Shown: positions 24,731-36,388 of the stretch, piece by piece
How positions within the stretch are numbered: position 1 is the first letter of the stretch
Layout of the letters: every line of letters begins with the position of its first letter
Assembly: GCF_025961575.1 (NCBI RefSeq)
Contig: NZ_JAOQNX010000025.1
Span: forward strand, 17,770-81,769
Direction: 5' to 3'
Origin: Rhodoblastus acidophilus
GTDB lineage: Bacteria; Pseudomonadota; Alphaproteobacteria; Rhizobiales; Beijerinckiaceae
DNA: 64,000 bases
Notes under the pieces: generated by a model
Told to the model about the DNA's origin: nothing
The model's database searches: none
What the model saw: the letters and a program-made list of their open reading frames with translations, nothing else
Translations under genes and position numbers: made by a program

Positions 24731-26134
24731 CTAAAGCACCTTCCCCGGATTCAGCGTCCCCTTCGGGTCCAGCGCGGTCTTGAAGCGGCGCATGACCTCC
24801 AGCGCCACCGGGTCCTTCACCCCTGGCAACAAATCGCGCTTCAGCACGCCAACGCCGTGCTCGGCGGAAATCGAACCGTGCATGCGCGTCACCACCGCAT
24901 GGACCGCCTCGTTCAGCTCCTCCCAGCGCGCCAGAAACGCCGCCTTGTCGGCCCCGACCGGCTGGGTGATGTTGTAATGCACGTTGCCGTCGCCCATGTG
25001 CCCGAACGGCACGGGACGCGCGCCCGGAATGGTTTTTTCGACAATCGGCCCGGCCTCCGCCAAAAAGGCCGGAACCAGCGCCACGGGCAAGCACACGTCG
25101 TGCTTGATCGACCCGCCCTCGTGCTTCTGTTTTTCCGACAGATTTTCGCGCAGCGTCCAAAACGCTTTGCGCTGGTCGAGCGAGGCGGCGACCACCGCAT
25201 CCTCAATGATGTCCTTTTCGAAGGCGGCTTCAAGCAGCGCCATCAACTTGTCTGCGAGCCCGGACGCCGATGGCGACGCCAGTTCCAGCAGCACATACCA
25301 TTTGTGCTGGCCTTCGAGCGGTTCGCGCGCGCCTTCCGTGTGCGTTATGACGATCTCGATGCCAAACCGCGACATGAATTCAAAGGTCTTGAGGTCCGGC
25401 CCGGCAATGCTTTGGGCCAGCATCAGCAGCTCAAGGCATTTTTCCGGGCTGTCCAACCCGATCAGCGCCGTCTCCACCGCGCGCGGGCGCGGATAAAGTT
25501 TGACCACCGCCGCCGTGATCACGCCGAGCGTCCCCTCCGAGCCCATGAACACGTGCTTCAAATCGTAGCCGGTGTTGTCTTTGCGCAGTTTCGAAAGGTT
25601 GTTCAGCAGCTTGCCGTCGGCGAGGGCCACTTCCAGGCCGGTGACGAGGTCGCGGGCGTTGCCATAGGCGAGCACGGCGGTGCCGCCGGCGTTGGAGGCC
25701 AGATTGCCGCCGATGGTGCAGGACCCCTCGGCCGCCAGCGACAGCGGAAACAGCCGGTCGACGCTTTCGGCGGCTTCCTGCACTTTTTGCAGGGTGACGC
25801 CGGCTTCGACGATCATGGTGTTGGACGCCGGGTCGATCTCGCGAATCTTGTCGAGCCGGTTCAGCGACAGCAGGATTTGCGTGCCGGATTGATCGGTGAT
25901 CTGGCCGCCGACGAGCCCGGTATTGCCGCCCTGCGGTACAATTTTCAGGCCATGGGCGTCGGCATAGCCGAGCACCGCCGCCACTTCTTGCGCCGAGCCG
26001 GGGCGAACCACGCAAGCCGCCTTGCCATGCCAGAGGTCGCGCGGCTCGCTCATATAGCCGGCCATATCGGCGCCGGTCAGCACATATTTGTCGCCGACAA
26101 TGTCCGCGAGCGCCTTGGCGATTTGCTCAGCCAT
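24731..26134 (-). CDS. FAD-linked 2-hydroxyacid dehydrogenase (GlcD/D-lactate/D-2-hydroxyglutarate type)
   Basis: This is a 467-residue flavoenzyme of the VAO/PCMH type. The FAD-binding half has PGSAQEVAAVLGYADAHGLK, the PP-loop PQGGNTGLVGGQ, LASNAGGTAVLAYG and FMGSEGTLGVITAAVV. The C-terminal FAD-oxidase domain ends GTLNPGKVL, with GHMGDGNVHYNITQP and the SAEHGVGVLKR motif typical of GlcD, DLD and D2HGDH. Which acid is oxidised cannot be read from sequence. GlcE/GlcF partners are absent here, which favours a stand-alone D-lactate or D-2-hydroxyglutarate dehydrogenase over glycolate oxidase. It lies 14 bp downstream of the methyltransferase gene on the same strand. Confidence 0.85.
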   Translation of the reverse strand: MAEQIAKALADIVGDKYVLTGADMAGYMSEPRDLWHGKAACVVRPGSAQEVAAVLGYADAHGLKIVPQGGNTGLVGGQITDQSGTQILLSLNRLDKIREIDPASNTMIVEAGVTLQKVQEAAESVDRLFPLSLAAEGSCTIGGNLASNAGGTAVLAYGNARDLVTGLEVALADGKLLNNLSKLRKDNTGYDLKHVFMGSEGTLGVITAAVVKLYPRPRAVETALIGLDSPEKCLELLMLAQSIAGPDLKTFEFMSRFGIEIVITHTEGAREPLEGQHKWYVLLELASPSASGLADKLMALLEAAFEKDIIEDAVVAASLDQRKAFWTLRENLSEKQKHEGGSIKHDVCLPVALVPAFLAEAGPIVEKTIPGARPVPFGHMGDGNVHYNITQPVGADKAAFLARWEELNEAVHAVVTRMHGSISAEHGVGVLKRDLLPGVKDPVALEVMRRFKTALDPKGTLNPGKVL

Positions 26135-26148
26135 TTCATCCTCAAACG

Positions 26149-27414
26149 TCAGCCAAGCAGGCGGCGCTTCTTCTTCGCGCGCAAAGCTTTGGCGAAAATC
26201 CCGATGACCTCCACATGCGGCGAATAGAGGAATTGGTCAACAGGAATGACGCGGTCCAGCGCATAGCCGCCGGCGACCAAAATCTTGGCGTCGCGGGCAA
26301 AAGTCTGGGCGTTGCAGGACACCGCCGCGATTTTCGGGATGCTGCTGCGCGCGAGTTCGCGGGCTTGCGCCTCGGCGCCGGCCCGGGGCGGGTCGAACAC
26401 CAGGGCGTCGAATTTTTCCAGCTCCGCCGGGAGCAGCGGGCGGACGAACAGGTCGCGGACCTCGCCCTTCACCCCGCGCAGGTTTTGGGTATTGTGCGCG
26501 GCGCGCAAACAGGCGTTGAGCGCCGCCGCGTCGCTCTCGACGCAGAAAACCTCCGCCTGTTCCGCCAGCCGCAGGGCGAAAGCGCCGGAGCCGGAGAACA
26601 GGTCGGCGCATTTTTTCGCCCCCGAAAGCGCGTCGACGACCACGGAGGTCAAAACCTCCTCGCCGGCCGCCGTCGCCTGCAAAAACCCGCCCGGCGGCGG
26701 CGTCACCACCGCGCGCCCCGAAACAATTTCCGGCGCGCGGCGCTCGATCAGCACAATGCCGTGGTTGGAGATGCGCGCGAGGTCAAGTTTTTGCGCCGCC
26801 GCGATCAGAGCCTGTTCGGTGTCGAAATCGAGCTTGCCGCAGCCGCGCACGTCGACGTCGAGCCCGGTTCGCGAGCCGGTGACGACGATGTCGAGCGGCT
26901 TTTCCGTCCCGGCGAGTTTTTCGGCGATCTCGCGCGCCGCGGCGACGGCGCCGGCCATGTCTGGCGCGAGAATGGGGCAGGCGTCGAGTTCAAAAATCTT
27001 GTGGCTGCGGGCCTCCATAAAGCCGACGCGGGCGCGGCCACGGAAATCGAAGCGGGCGTGAAAGGTGGCGCGGCGCCGGCCCGCGCCCCAGGCGGCGCGC
27101 AGCGGCGCCACTTCGGCGGCGAGTCCGGCATGGCGCAGGGCGTCCACCACAAGGCTGCGCTTCCATTCGGCATAGGCGTCGGGCGCCAGCGTCTGCACGG
27201 CGCAGCCGCCGCAGGCGGAAAAGTGCGGGCAGGGCGCGGCGACCCGGTCCGCCGATGGTTTTAAGACCTCGACCAGCCGGCCGCGTTCGCCGTCGACTTC
27301 GGCCAAGACCTCCTCGCCGGGCAGGGCGAAGGGGACGAAGACAGGGCCTTTGGCCATGCCGTCGCCGCGCGAGGTCAATTTGTCGATGAAAAGTCGGGCG
27401 TTGAGGTCGATCAC
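26149..27414 (-). CDS. TrmA/RlmC/RlmD-family RNA m5U methyltransferase
   Basis: This is a 421-residue SAM-dependent RNA uridine methyltransferase. A TRAM-like OB segment (residues 1-55, GMAKGPVFVPFALPGEEVLA) precedes the iron-sulfur Cys cluster PCPHFSACGGCAVQ plus a distal Cys in DACPILA. The Rossmann domain has ADLFSGSGAFALRLAE, FDPPRAGAEAQ and the catalytic Cys in AAVSCNAQTFARDAK. The cluster places it with RlmC/RlmD rather than TrmA, so the target is probably 23S rRNA. The GTG start overlaps the tlyA stop (GTGA), which means it is the second gene of a two-gene RNA-modification operon. Confidence 0.86.
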   Translation of the reverse strand: MIDLNARLFIDKLTSRGDGMAKGPVFVPFALPGEEVLAEVDGERGRLVEVLKPSADRVAAPCPHFSACGGCAVQTLAPDAYAEWKRSLVVDALRHAGLAAEVAPLRAAWGAGRRRATFHARFDFRGRARVGFMEARSHKIFELDACPILAPDMAGAVAAAREIAEKLAGTEKPLDIVVTGSRTGLDVDVRGCGKLDFDTEQALIAAAQKLDLARISNHGIVLIERRAPEIVSGRAVVTPPPGGFLQATAAGEEVLTSVVVDALSGAKKCADLFSGSGAFALRLAEQAEVFCVESDAAALNACLRAAHNTQNLRGVKGEVRDLFVRPLLPAELEKFDALVFDPPRAGAEAQARELARSSIPKIAAVSCNAQTFARDAKILVAGGYALDRVIPVDQFLYSPHVEVIGIFAKALRAKKKRRLLG

Positions 27415-28136
27415 GCGCGGCGCGCTCCTAACAAGAATTCCACATTGCCGTCGCCGCCGTGGATCGGCGAAGGGACGACGCCCAGCACGCGCCAGCCCAG
27501 GCCGGCGACCAAGGTTTTGATCTTTTCGCAGATTTTTTCGCGCACGAGCGCGTCGCGGACAAACCCTTTTCGGACTTGCTCCGGCCCCGCCTCGAACTGC
27601 GGTTTTATGAGAATCGCGGCCTCGGCGCCGGGACCGGCCAGGGCGAGGACCGGCGGCAGGACCAGGGCGAGCGAGATAAAGCTGACATCGCAAACGATCA
27701 GTTCCGGCGCCCCCGGCAGGTCGGCCAAGGTCAGCTTGCGCGCGTCGAATTTTTCGAAGGCGGTCACGCGTGGATCGCGCGCGATCTTTTCGTGCAATTG
27801 GCCGGAGCCCACGTCCACGCAGGTTACATGCGCCGCGCCGCGAGACAGCAGCACGTCGGCGAACCCGCCGGTCGAGGCGCCGATGTCCAGCGCGCGCTTG
27901 CCCTCCGGCAAAATGCCAAAGGCCTCAAGCGCCGCCGCCAGTTTGACGCCGCCCCGCGACACCCAGGGATAGGGGGCCTCCGCCTCGATCTTCGCCGCCT
28001 CGTCCACGGGTTCGGACGGTTTCGTCACCAAAATCCCGTCGCGGCGCACCAGCCCGGCCTCGATCGCCTCGCGCGCCTTGGCGCGGCTTGGGAAAAGCCC
28101 GCGGGCGACCAGGGCCATATCTGCGCGCTGGGTCAT
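27411..28136 (-). CDS. tlyA: TlyA-family rRNA 2'-O-methyltransferase
   Basis: This is a 241-residue protein with an N-terminal S4 RNA-binding domain (ALVARGLFPSRAKAREAIEA, residues 8-60) and an FtsJ-like methyltransferase. SAM motif I is ALDIGASTGGFADVLLSRG. Later motifs are VTCVDVGSGQLH, LIVCDVSFISL, AAILIKPQFEAGPEQV and GGDGNVEFLLGA. TlyA methylates the 2'-OH of cytidine in 16S and/or 23S rRNA, which affects capreomycin sensitivity in mycobacteria. ATG 28136 gives the usual start (MTQRADMALV). It is followed by the RlmD-like gene through a GTGA overlap. Confidence 0.88.
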   Translation of the reverse strand: MTQRADMALVARGLFPSRAKAREAIEAGLVRRDGILVTKPSEPVDEAAKIEAEAPYPWVSRGGVKLAAALEAFGILPEGKRALDIGASTGGFADVLLSRGAAHVTCVDVGSGQLHEKIARDPRVTAFEKFDARKLTLADLPGAPELIVCDVSFISLALVLPPVLALAGPGAEAAILIKPQFEAGPEQVRKGFVRDALVREKICEKIKTLVAGLGWRVLGVVPSPIHGGDGNVEFLLGARRA

Positions 28137-28232
28137 GAACTGTCCTTGGGGATCGGGCGAAAGCGGGGCTTGTCGAGCGCGAAGCTTCCTGCGCCTATCA
28201 CATCGGGACGCGCGAGAGAAGCGGCGGGGCGC

Positions 28233-29873
28233 ATGGACGACACATCCGAAAAAATCGCGGTTCGGACTTTTCGCCAGATCCTGTTCTGGCCGTTGCAGCT
28301 GATGCCGCTGTCGGCGCCGCGCGCCCAGCATTGGGACGCGCTGGAGGAGCATTCCGACTGGATGCGCCTCGAAGACGATTTTCCCTCCGATGTCGGGCGC
28401 TACCGCGAGCGCCACTATCGCGAATTCGTCGCCTTCCTGCCCCACGTCCAGCGTTTTCTCTACGGGGAGCGCGGCGGCGCCGCGAGCTATGGCGAGTCGC
28501 CGCTGCGGATTTACCGGCGCAAGAACATTTCCGCCGTGCGGGTGCGCGCGCCGGATGAAACGGAAAGCCGCACGTTTCGGGTCAAACACGCCGACGTCTA
28601 TTTCTTCTTCGACGCCGACGTGATCATCCCCGTGATCGAAATCTGGGCCGACGACATCGACCTCGACATCGCCCTGGACACGATGAACCGGTTCGGACGC
28701 GCCTATCCCTCAGGCTGGGACGAGCGCGGCGAGCCCGCCAATTGCTTTGACAGCGTTGAATGGCTCGACGCCGATGGCGCCCCTCTCGCCCAGTCCGATC
28801 TCGGCGACATCGAGCGGTTTTATTCGGCTGTGGTCAGCGAACAGGTGGTGGAGATCGGCGCCCATTGGGATTTTCTCTTGCGCCCGATGCGTCTCCACCG
28901 CGCCGGGGTCAACGCTCCGGTGCGCTACCGTCCGCTGGAATTCCATCGCATGCCGCTGATGGCGTTTTTGGCGGTGGACGATCCCTTGCGCCTCACCCGC
29001 GCCGAATTCGTGCGGCTTGCCTATTCCGCCGCGCCGGGCCCGCGCAAAGCGCTGCCGATGTCCACCGCCTTTCTCGAGAATTTCGAGAAAAACCACTGTT
29101 ACGACCGTTACTTCGATCCCGAGCGCAGCGATCCCGACTGGCTCAATATGCGGATCATGTGCACGGCCCAGGCCTTTGTCATGGTCGGGCGATCAGGCGA
29201 CCCCGCCTATGCCGATCCCGAGCGCGGCTATCTCGGCCAGTTCCGCCACCAGTTCTTCATGCTCGGCATGATCGCGCATTTCCATCGCGCGGCGGTGCTG
29301 ATGATGTCGAACCGCCTTGTCGAGGTGATCCGCCGGCTCGACCCCGGCGACGGCCGCACCGTCGGGCGGTTCCGCCGCGACATTCGCAACCTCTCCGCCG
29401 CCTTCCTGCGCTTCACCCACCGCTATTATTTTTCCGAAGTCTCGGACCAGGCGGTGCTGCGCGACATTTTTAAGATGTGGTCGACGCAGCTCGGCACGGC
29501 GGCGCTGTTTCAGGAGCTGCGCGACGAGGTCAATGACGGCGAAAGTTTTATGGAGGCCGATCTGTTGCGCCGTCAGGCCGTGACCATCCTGCAACTCACC
29601 GTGGTCACCATGCTCAGCCTGATCGGCACGGTCACCACCGGTTTTCTCGGAATGAACATTTTCGCGCATGCCGACCTGCCGCCCTGGGACCGGTTCCAGA
29701 TCTTCCTGGCGGTGTTCATCCCGACCACGCTGCTCACCTTCTACACGGTGATGAAGTCGCGGCGGCTCGCCAACTTTTTGGACGCGCTGGGCAATGAGCG
29801 GGCGAGCTGGGCGCTGCGCTTCAAGGCGCTGGCCCATGTCTGGCGGCGCGGCGAGGGGGATTTTGGCGAGTGA
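28233..29873 (+). CDS. CorA-like membrane protein (GMN motif), candidate Mg2+ transporter
   Basis: This is a 546-residue protein. About 440 mainly cytoplasmic residues are rich in acidic and aromatic segments (HADVYFFFDADVIIPVIEIW, WDFLLRPMRLHRAGV). Two C-terminal membrane helices follow at about 450-520. Helix 1 ends with TGFLGMN (Gly473-Met474-Asn475), the signature of the CorA pore. The protein is about 200 residues longer than ordinary CorA, and the extra length lies in the N-terminal domain. Ion selectivity needs experiment; the short periplasmic loop after GMN (IFAHADLPPW) lacks the common MPEL sequence. It diverges from tlyA. Confidence 0.75.
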   Translation: MDDTSEKIAVRTFRQILFWPLQLMPLSAPRAQHWDALEEHSDWMRLEDDFPSDVGRYRERHYREFVAFLPHVQRFLYGERGGAASYGESPLRIYRRKNISAVRVRAPDETESRTFRVKHADVYFFFDADVIIPVIEIWADDIDLDIALDTMNRFGRAYPSGWDERGEPANCFDSVEWLDADGAPLAQSDLGDIERFYSAVVSEQVVEIGAHWDFLLRPMRLHRAGVNAPVRYRPLEFHRMPLMAFLAVDDPLRLTRAEFVRLAYSAAPGPRKALPMSTAFLENFEKNHCYDRYFDPERSDPDWLNMRIMCTAQAFVMVGRSGDPAYADPERGYLGQFRHQFFMLGMIAHFHRAAVLMMSNRLVEVIRRLDPGDGRTVGRFRRDIRNLSAAFLRFTHRYYFSEVSDQAVLRDIFKMWSTQLGTAALFQELRDEVNDGESFMEADLLRRQAVTILQLTVVTMLSLIGTVTTGFLGMNIFAHADLPPWDRFQIFLAVFIPTTLLTFYTVMKSRRLANFLDALGNERASWALRFKALAHVWRRGEGDFGE

Positions 29874-29879
29874 CGGCGC

Positions 29880-29904
29880 CCCTTCTCCCCTTGCGGGAGA
29901 AGGG
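29880..29904 (+). terminator. Bidirectional hairpin between convergent genes
   Basis: CCCTTCTCCC and GGGAGAAGGG form a perfect 10-bp stem with loop CTTGC in the 37-bp gap between the CorA-like gene and dxs. There is no long T-run, and the same hairpin recurs at 34790. It is therefore a dispersed palindrome that probably also ends transcription from both sides. Confidence 0.6.
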
Positions 29905-29910
29905 AGAGCC

Positions 29911-31830
29911 TCAGGCCCGAGCCGCCACAGCCGGGGCCTTGCCCAGCACGCTCAAAACCTTGGCGACGATGCCCGCCGTATCCAGGCCGGCCTTGGCGTA
30001 AAGCTTCTCCGGGCTGTCGTGGTCGAGATAGACGTCGGGCAGCACCATGGCGCGCGCCTTCAGGCCGCGATCGAGAAAACCGTCCTCGGCGAGCTGCTGC
30101 AGCACATAGGAGCCGAAGCCGCCGATTGACCCCTCTTCCACGGTGATCAGCGCCTCATGCGAGGAAGCGAGCTGGCGCACCAGTTCGACGTCCAGCGGCT
30201 TGGCGAAGCGGGCGTCGGCGACCGTCACCGAAATCCCCTGCGCCGCCAGCTGGTCGGCGGCGTTCAGCGCCTCGTAGAGACGCGGGCCGAGCGTCAGGAT
30301 GGCGACCTTGTCGCCCTTCCGCACAATGCGGCCCTTGCCGATTTCGAGCGGAACGCCCTCTTGCGGCATCTCCACGCCAAAACCGTCGCCGCGCGGATAG
30401 CGCAGCGCGATCGGGCCATCGTCATGGGCGACGGCGGTCGCGACCATATGCACCAGCTCCGCCTCATCGGCGGCGGCCATGATCACCATATTCGGCAGGC
30501 AGCCCAGGAAGGCCACGTCGAACGCGCCCGCATGGGTGGCGCCGTCGGCGCCGACCAGACCGGCGCGGTCGATGGCGAAGCGCACCGGCAGCTTTTGCAG
30601 CGACACGTCGTGCATCACCTGATCATAGGCGCGCTGCAGGAAGGTCGAATAAATCGCGCAGAACGGCTTCAAGCCTTCGGCGGCGAGGCCCGCCGCAAAG
30701 GTCACCGCATGCTGCTCGGCGATGCCCACGTCGAAGGTGCGGTCCGGGAACACATGTTCGAACAGGTCGACGCCGGTGCCGCTCGGCATGGCCGCGGTGA
30801 CCGCGACGATCTTGGGGTCCTTCTCGCCCTCCTTGGCCAGCGACTGGCCAAAAACCTTGGTGAAGGACGGCGCATTGGCCTTGGGCTTGAACTGCGCGCC
30901 GGTGACCACGTCGAACTTGTTGACGCCGTGGTACTTGTCCTTGGCGGCTTCGGCCGGCGGATAGCCCTTGCCCTTCTGCGTGACGACATGCAGCAGCACG
31001 GGGCCGCCGGGATCGGTGTCGCGCACGTTTTTCAGCACGGGCAGCAGATGGTCGAGATTATGGCCGTCGATCGGGCCGATATAGTAAAAGCCCAGTTCCT
31101 CGAACAGCGTGCCGCCGGTGACATAGGTGCGGGCGTGCTCGACGGCGCGGGTCAGCGCCCGGTCGACGCTCTTCGGCAAATGGGCGGAAATCTGCTTGCC
31201 GACGTCGCGCAGTTTCAGGAAATTCTTGTCCGAGGACAGGCGGGCCAAATAGGACGACATGGCGCCGGTCGGCGGCGCGATCGACATGTCATTGTCGTTG
31301 AGGATCACGGTCAGCCGCGATTGCATGGCGCCGGCATTGTTCATCGCCTCAAAGGCCATGCCGGCCGACATCGAGCCGTCGCCGATCACGGCGACCACAT
31401 GATTGTCGCGCTTCAGCAGATCGCGGGCCACGGCCATGCCGACGCCGACGGAAATCGAGGTCGACGAATGTCCGGCGCCAAACGGGTCGTATTCGCTCTC
31501 GGCGCGCTTGGTGAAGCCGGAGAGGCCGCCGCCCTGGCGCAGCGTCTTGATGCGGTCGCGCCGTCCGGTGAGAATCTTGTGCGGATAGGCCTGGTGTCCC
31601 ACGTCCCAGATCAGCCGGTCGTCGGGCGTGTTGAATACGTAGTGCAGCGCAACGGTGAGTTCGACCACGCCGAGGCTCGAGCCCAGGTGCCCGCCGGTGA
31701 CCGCCACCGTATCGATCGTCGCGCGACGGACTTCATCGGCCAGGGCCCTGAGGTCGCTTTCCGGAAGACGGCGCAGATCGGCGGGGATTTTCACCTTGTC
31801 GAGCAGGGATTGTTTCGTCAAATCAGTCAC
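29911..31830 (-). CDS. dxs: 1-deoxy-D-xylulose-5-phosphate synthase
   Basis: Dxs condenses pyruvate and glyceraldehyde 3-phosphate using thiamine diphosphate, the entry step of the MEP isoprenoid pathway and a source of DXP for thiamine and B6. The 639-residue protein has the usual order. The ThDP domain contains [20 protein letters not shown] and [17 protein letters not shown]. The transketolase pyrimidine domain contains [20 protein letters not shown] and the [18 protein letters not shown] segment. A C-terminal transketolase-like domain follows. Here dxs is a single gene, convergent with the CorA-like gene and divergent from ppdK. Confidence 0.95.
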   Translation of the reverse strand: MTDLTKQSLLDKVKIPADLRRLPESDLRALADEVRRATIDTVAVTGGHLGSSLGVVELTVALHYVFNTPDDRLIWDVGHQAYPHKILTGRRDRIKTLRQGGGLSGFTKRAESEYDPFGAGHSSTSISVGVGMAVARDLLKRDNHVVAVIGDGSMSAGMAFEAMNNAGAMQSRLTVILNDNDMSIAPPTGAMSSYLARLSSDKNFLKLRDVGKQISAHLPKSVDRALTRAVEHARTYVTGGTLFEELGFYYIGPIDGHNLDHLLPVLKNVRDTDPGGPVLLHVVTQKGKGYPPAEAAKDKYHGVNKFDVVTGAQFKPKANAPSFTKVFGQSLAKEGEKDPKIVAVTAAMPSGTGVDLFEHVFPDRTFDVGIAEQHAVTFAAGLAAEGLKPFCAIYSTFLQRAYDQVMHDVSLQKLPVRFAIDRAGLVGADGATHAGAFDVAFLGCLPNMVIMAAADEAELVHMVATAVAHDDGPIALRYPRGDGFGVEMPQEGVPLEIGKGRIVRKGDKVAILTLGPRLYEALNAADQLAAQGISVTVADARFAKPLDVELVRQLASSHEALITVEEGSIGGFGSYVLQQLAEDGFLDRGLKARAMVLPDVYLDHDSPEKLYAKAGLDTAGIVAKVLSVLGKAPAVAARA

Positions 31831-31971
31831 AGCGCACTCAATATCTCACGGGCTCCGGGAGCCAAGGCGAATGGCTGCTTTACACGCAACCGCTCGCTGG
31901 GGCAATGAATCCCGCGCAAGTTTGTGACGCAGGGGCCCCGACAGGCTATAGCCTTTTGTTTAGGGAACACC

Positions 31972-31999
31972 TTGACGCGCTTGCGCCGGGCGGTATTCA
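31972..31999 (+). promoter_or_regulatory. Candidate promoter of ppdK
   Basis: TTGACG (31972-31977) and TATTCA (31994-31999) are separated by 16 bp and lie about 95 bp before the ppdK start, inside the 263-bp dxs-ppdK divergent region. The match to sigma-70 is moderate, so this is only a candidate. The rest of the gap shows no recognisable operator. Confidence 0.35.
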
Positions 32000-32093
32000 T
32001 CCTGTTGGTTCCCGTCGGGGAGGCGGAGCCTGCCCGCGGGCCATTCAGCTTCGCGTGGCGTCACTCTGTGTCGGACGCTAAAGGAAAACAACA

Positions 32094-34772
<2,679 letters not shown>

Positions 34773-34789
34773 CGAGACCCGCGACGTCT

Positions 34790-34868
34790 CCTTCTCCCCT
34801 TGCGGGAGAAGGTGGCTCGCGCCAATGGGCGTCGAAAGACGCCCGTCTTTCGACGGGCTTTGGCGCGA
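34790..34868 (+). repeat. Two adjacent palindromes after ppdK
   Basis: The first hairpin (34790-34812) pairs CCTTCTCCC with GGGAGAAGG and is the same unit as at 29880. The second (34815-34868) pairs CTCGCGCCA with TGGCGCGAG outside and GTCGAAAGAC with GTCTTTCGAC inside, a nested cruciform. The first probably terminates ppdK transcription. Similar CCCGTCTTT-ACGGGC words recur near 56080. Confidence 0.65.
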
Positions 34869-34900
34869 GACGGATGAGGGGGCGCCCGTCCCAGCACGAC

Positions 34901-34950
34901 CGTCATGCCCGGGCTTGTCCCGGGCATCCACGCCAGCCCGCAAGTCCAAA
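34901..34950 (+). repeat. Left arm of a 50-bp perfect inverted repeat
   Basis: This 50-bp arm (starting CGTCATGCCCGGGC) is exactly the reverse complement of 35535-35584. It contains its own palindrome ATGCCCGGG...CCCGGGCAT and is followed by a CCGTCATTGCGAGC unit, which also reappears in inverse orientation near 35480-35500. The two arms enclose a 584-bp AT-richer segment with a parS-like site. Such mosaic palindromes are typical extragenic repeats of Hyphomicrobiales. Confidence 0.85.
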
Positions 34951-35338
34951 GCGGCGGCGGCAACGCGAAGCCTCCCTGCCGTCATTGCGAGCCAATGGGT
35001 CCGGCCCTCGGCCGGCACACAGGCTCCGCGCCAGCGAGGGTCGGCCTTGGCCATTCCATTCATGAATGCGGAGGGTCCGGCGCGCTGAATTTTTGGTTCT
35101 TTATGGCGCCCTTGGCGCCCCCGGCAAACGGGCGATTTCGCGAAATTTCTACGCAGGGTTGAATGCGATTCGCGAAAAGTGATCGCAAATCGCGTGTTTT
35201 TCTGCATTTTCGTGAAAAAACCGCGCAAAATGCGTCGGTTTTTGCGCGTACAACTCTGAGGTTGTTGCGGCGGCGATGCGGCGGTCGGGCTGCGCGATGG
35301 TCAGAAAAGGTCTCATATTTCAGCAGTTTGCGCTGAAA

Positions 35339-35354
35339 AGTTTCACGTGGAACA
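35339..35354 (+). promoter_or_regulatory. parS-like ParB-binding site
   Basis: AGTTTCACGTGGAACA matches the ParB-binding palindrome TGTTTCACGTGAAACA at 14 of 16 positions and keeps the central TTTCACGTG core. It lies in the gene-free region 34773-35902. parS sites cluster close to the replication origin, so the locus may be origin-proximal. No DnaA boxes, parA or parB are visible in the window. Sequence match alone is the evidence. Confidence 0.6.
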
Positions 35355-35534
35355 TAGCGGGAACAGATTTTTGGCGTTTGTCAAGTTGGCAAATCCATTT
35401 TCCACTTTTCACTCAATGGCGGTTTTGGCTTTGATTCGCTGACGCAGGCCATTCGTCGCTCGCGCGATCCCTGGATTGCTTCGCTTCGCTCGCAATGACG
35501 GCGCGGCGGGGTCGTTTTGCGTTCCCACCGACCC

Positions 35535-35584
35535 TTTGGACTTGCGGGCTGGCGTGGATGCCCGGGACAAGCCCGGGCATGACG
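35535..35584 (-). repeat. Right arm of the 50-bp perfect inverted repeat
   Basis: This is the exact reverse complement of 34901-34950. Immediately left of it (35455-35530) is another dispersed unit containing CTTCGCTCGCAATGACGG, the inverse of the CCGTCATTGCGAGC word to the right of the first arm, so the symmetry extends imperfectly beyond 50 bp. The remaining gap sequence to 35902 has no gene. Confidence 0.85.
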
Positions 35585-35654
35585 TGGGAGCGTAGCGTCA
35601 GGCCGTGGTGGCGCCGCCATTCTTCAGCGCAGCTTGCGCCGGCGTGAGGCGGGC

Positions 35655-35710
35655 GTGGACCGCCCTCGTGGTTCGAGACGGCCGCCTGCGGCGGCCTCCT
35701 CACCATGAGG
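35655..35710 (+). repeat. Dispersed repeat copy 1
   Basis: This unit begins GTGGACCGCCCTCG, contains TTCGAGACGG and a GCCGC-CTGC-GGCGGC palindrome, and ends CCTCACCATGAGG. A second, slightly diverged copy lies at 63866-63912. No coding potential is apparent. Confidence 0.75.
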
Positions 35711-35902
35711 GCTAACGGGTTGGGGCCGCGACTTTTGCGCTCACGCGAATCATGCGTCGCTTGCAGGAGCACCGCGCCAGCCCCCCCTAATCGTAAACGA
35801 AACGCCCAAGCCAGACCCTTGCTGGCGCAGCACGGCATGAACTGTTACCTCTGTTCAGCGTGACTGCGTTCACCGAGGCGAGCGAAGCTGCGGGGAATTT
35901 TT

Positions 35903-36322
35903 ATGCGCCAAACCCAAAAAGTCCTGACGCTCAAAACCAAGGGGCAGGGCCTCTACGAATTCACGCCGGAAGCCCGCGCCTTTTTGCGCGGCGCGCATCT
36001 GCGCCTGGGGCAACTCACCATTTTCTGCCGCCACACCTCAGCGTCGCTGCTGATCCAGGAAAACGCCGACCCCGCGGTGGTCGACGATCTCAAAACCTTT
36101 TTCGCCCATATCGCGCCCGAGGGCAGGGGCCTTTACGTCCATGACACCGAGGGCCCCGACGACATGCCGGCCCACATCCGCTCCGCTTTGACCCAAACCA
36201 GCCTGACCATCCCCTTCGCCGACGGCGAACTGGCTCTGGGGACCTGGCAGGGTATTTATCTGTTCGAGCACCGTCGCCCCGCCCACCATCGCGAAATCGT
36301 CTTGCACGCGCTCGGCGAATAG
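35903..36322 (+). CDS. YjbQ/UPF0047-family protein (secondary thiamine-phosphate synthase-like)
   Basis: This is a 139-residue protein of the UPF0047 (YjbQ) family. E. coli YjbQ has weak thiamine-phosphate synthase activity, but the physiological role is unsettled. Family motifs are FCRHTSASLLIQENADP (conserved H-T-S-A-S), DDMPAHIRSALTQTSLTIP and the C-terminal LGTWQGIYLFEHR. The conserved His residues may bind a metal. The ATG at 35903 follows the repeat-filled gap, and meaB lies downstream on the same strand, 66 bp after the stop. Confidence 0.88.
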   Translation: MRQTQKVLTLKTKGQGLYEFTPEARAFLRGAHLRLGQLTIFCRHTSASLLIQENADPAVVDDLKTFFAHIAPEGRGLYVHDTEGPDDMPAHIRSALTQTSLTIPFADGELALGTWQGIYLFEHRRPAHHREIVLHALGE

Positions 36323-36388
36323 TCGGCTTTTCATCCCGCGCTTTTGCCATTACCGAATGCGGGATCAAAGTCTGCCAAAGGTCCAGCC

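Noticed and set aside
34773..35902. Replication origin (oriC)
   Set aside because: A parS-like site and AT-rich palindromes are present, but I see no cluster of DnaA boxes (TTATCCACA-like) and no origin-associated genes, so I call only the parS-like site.
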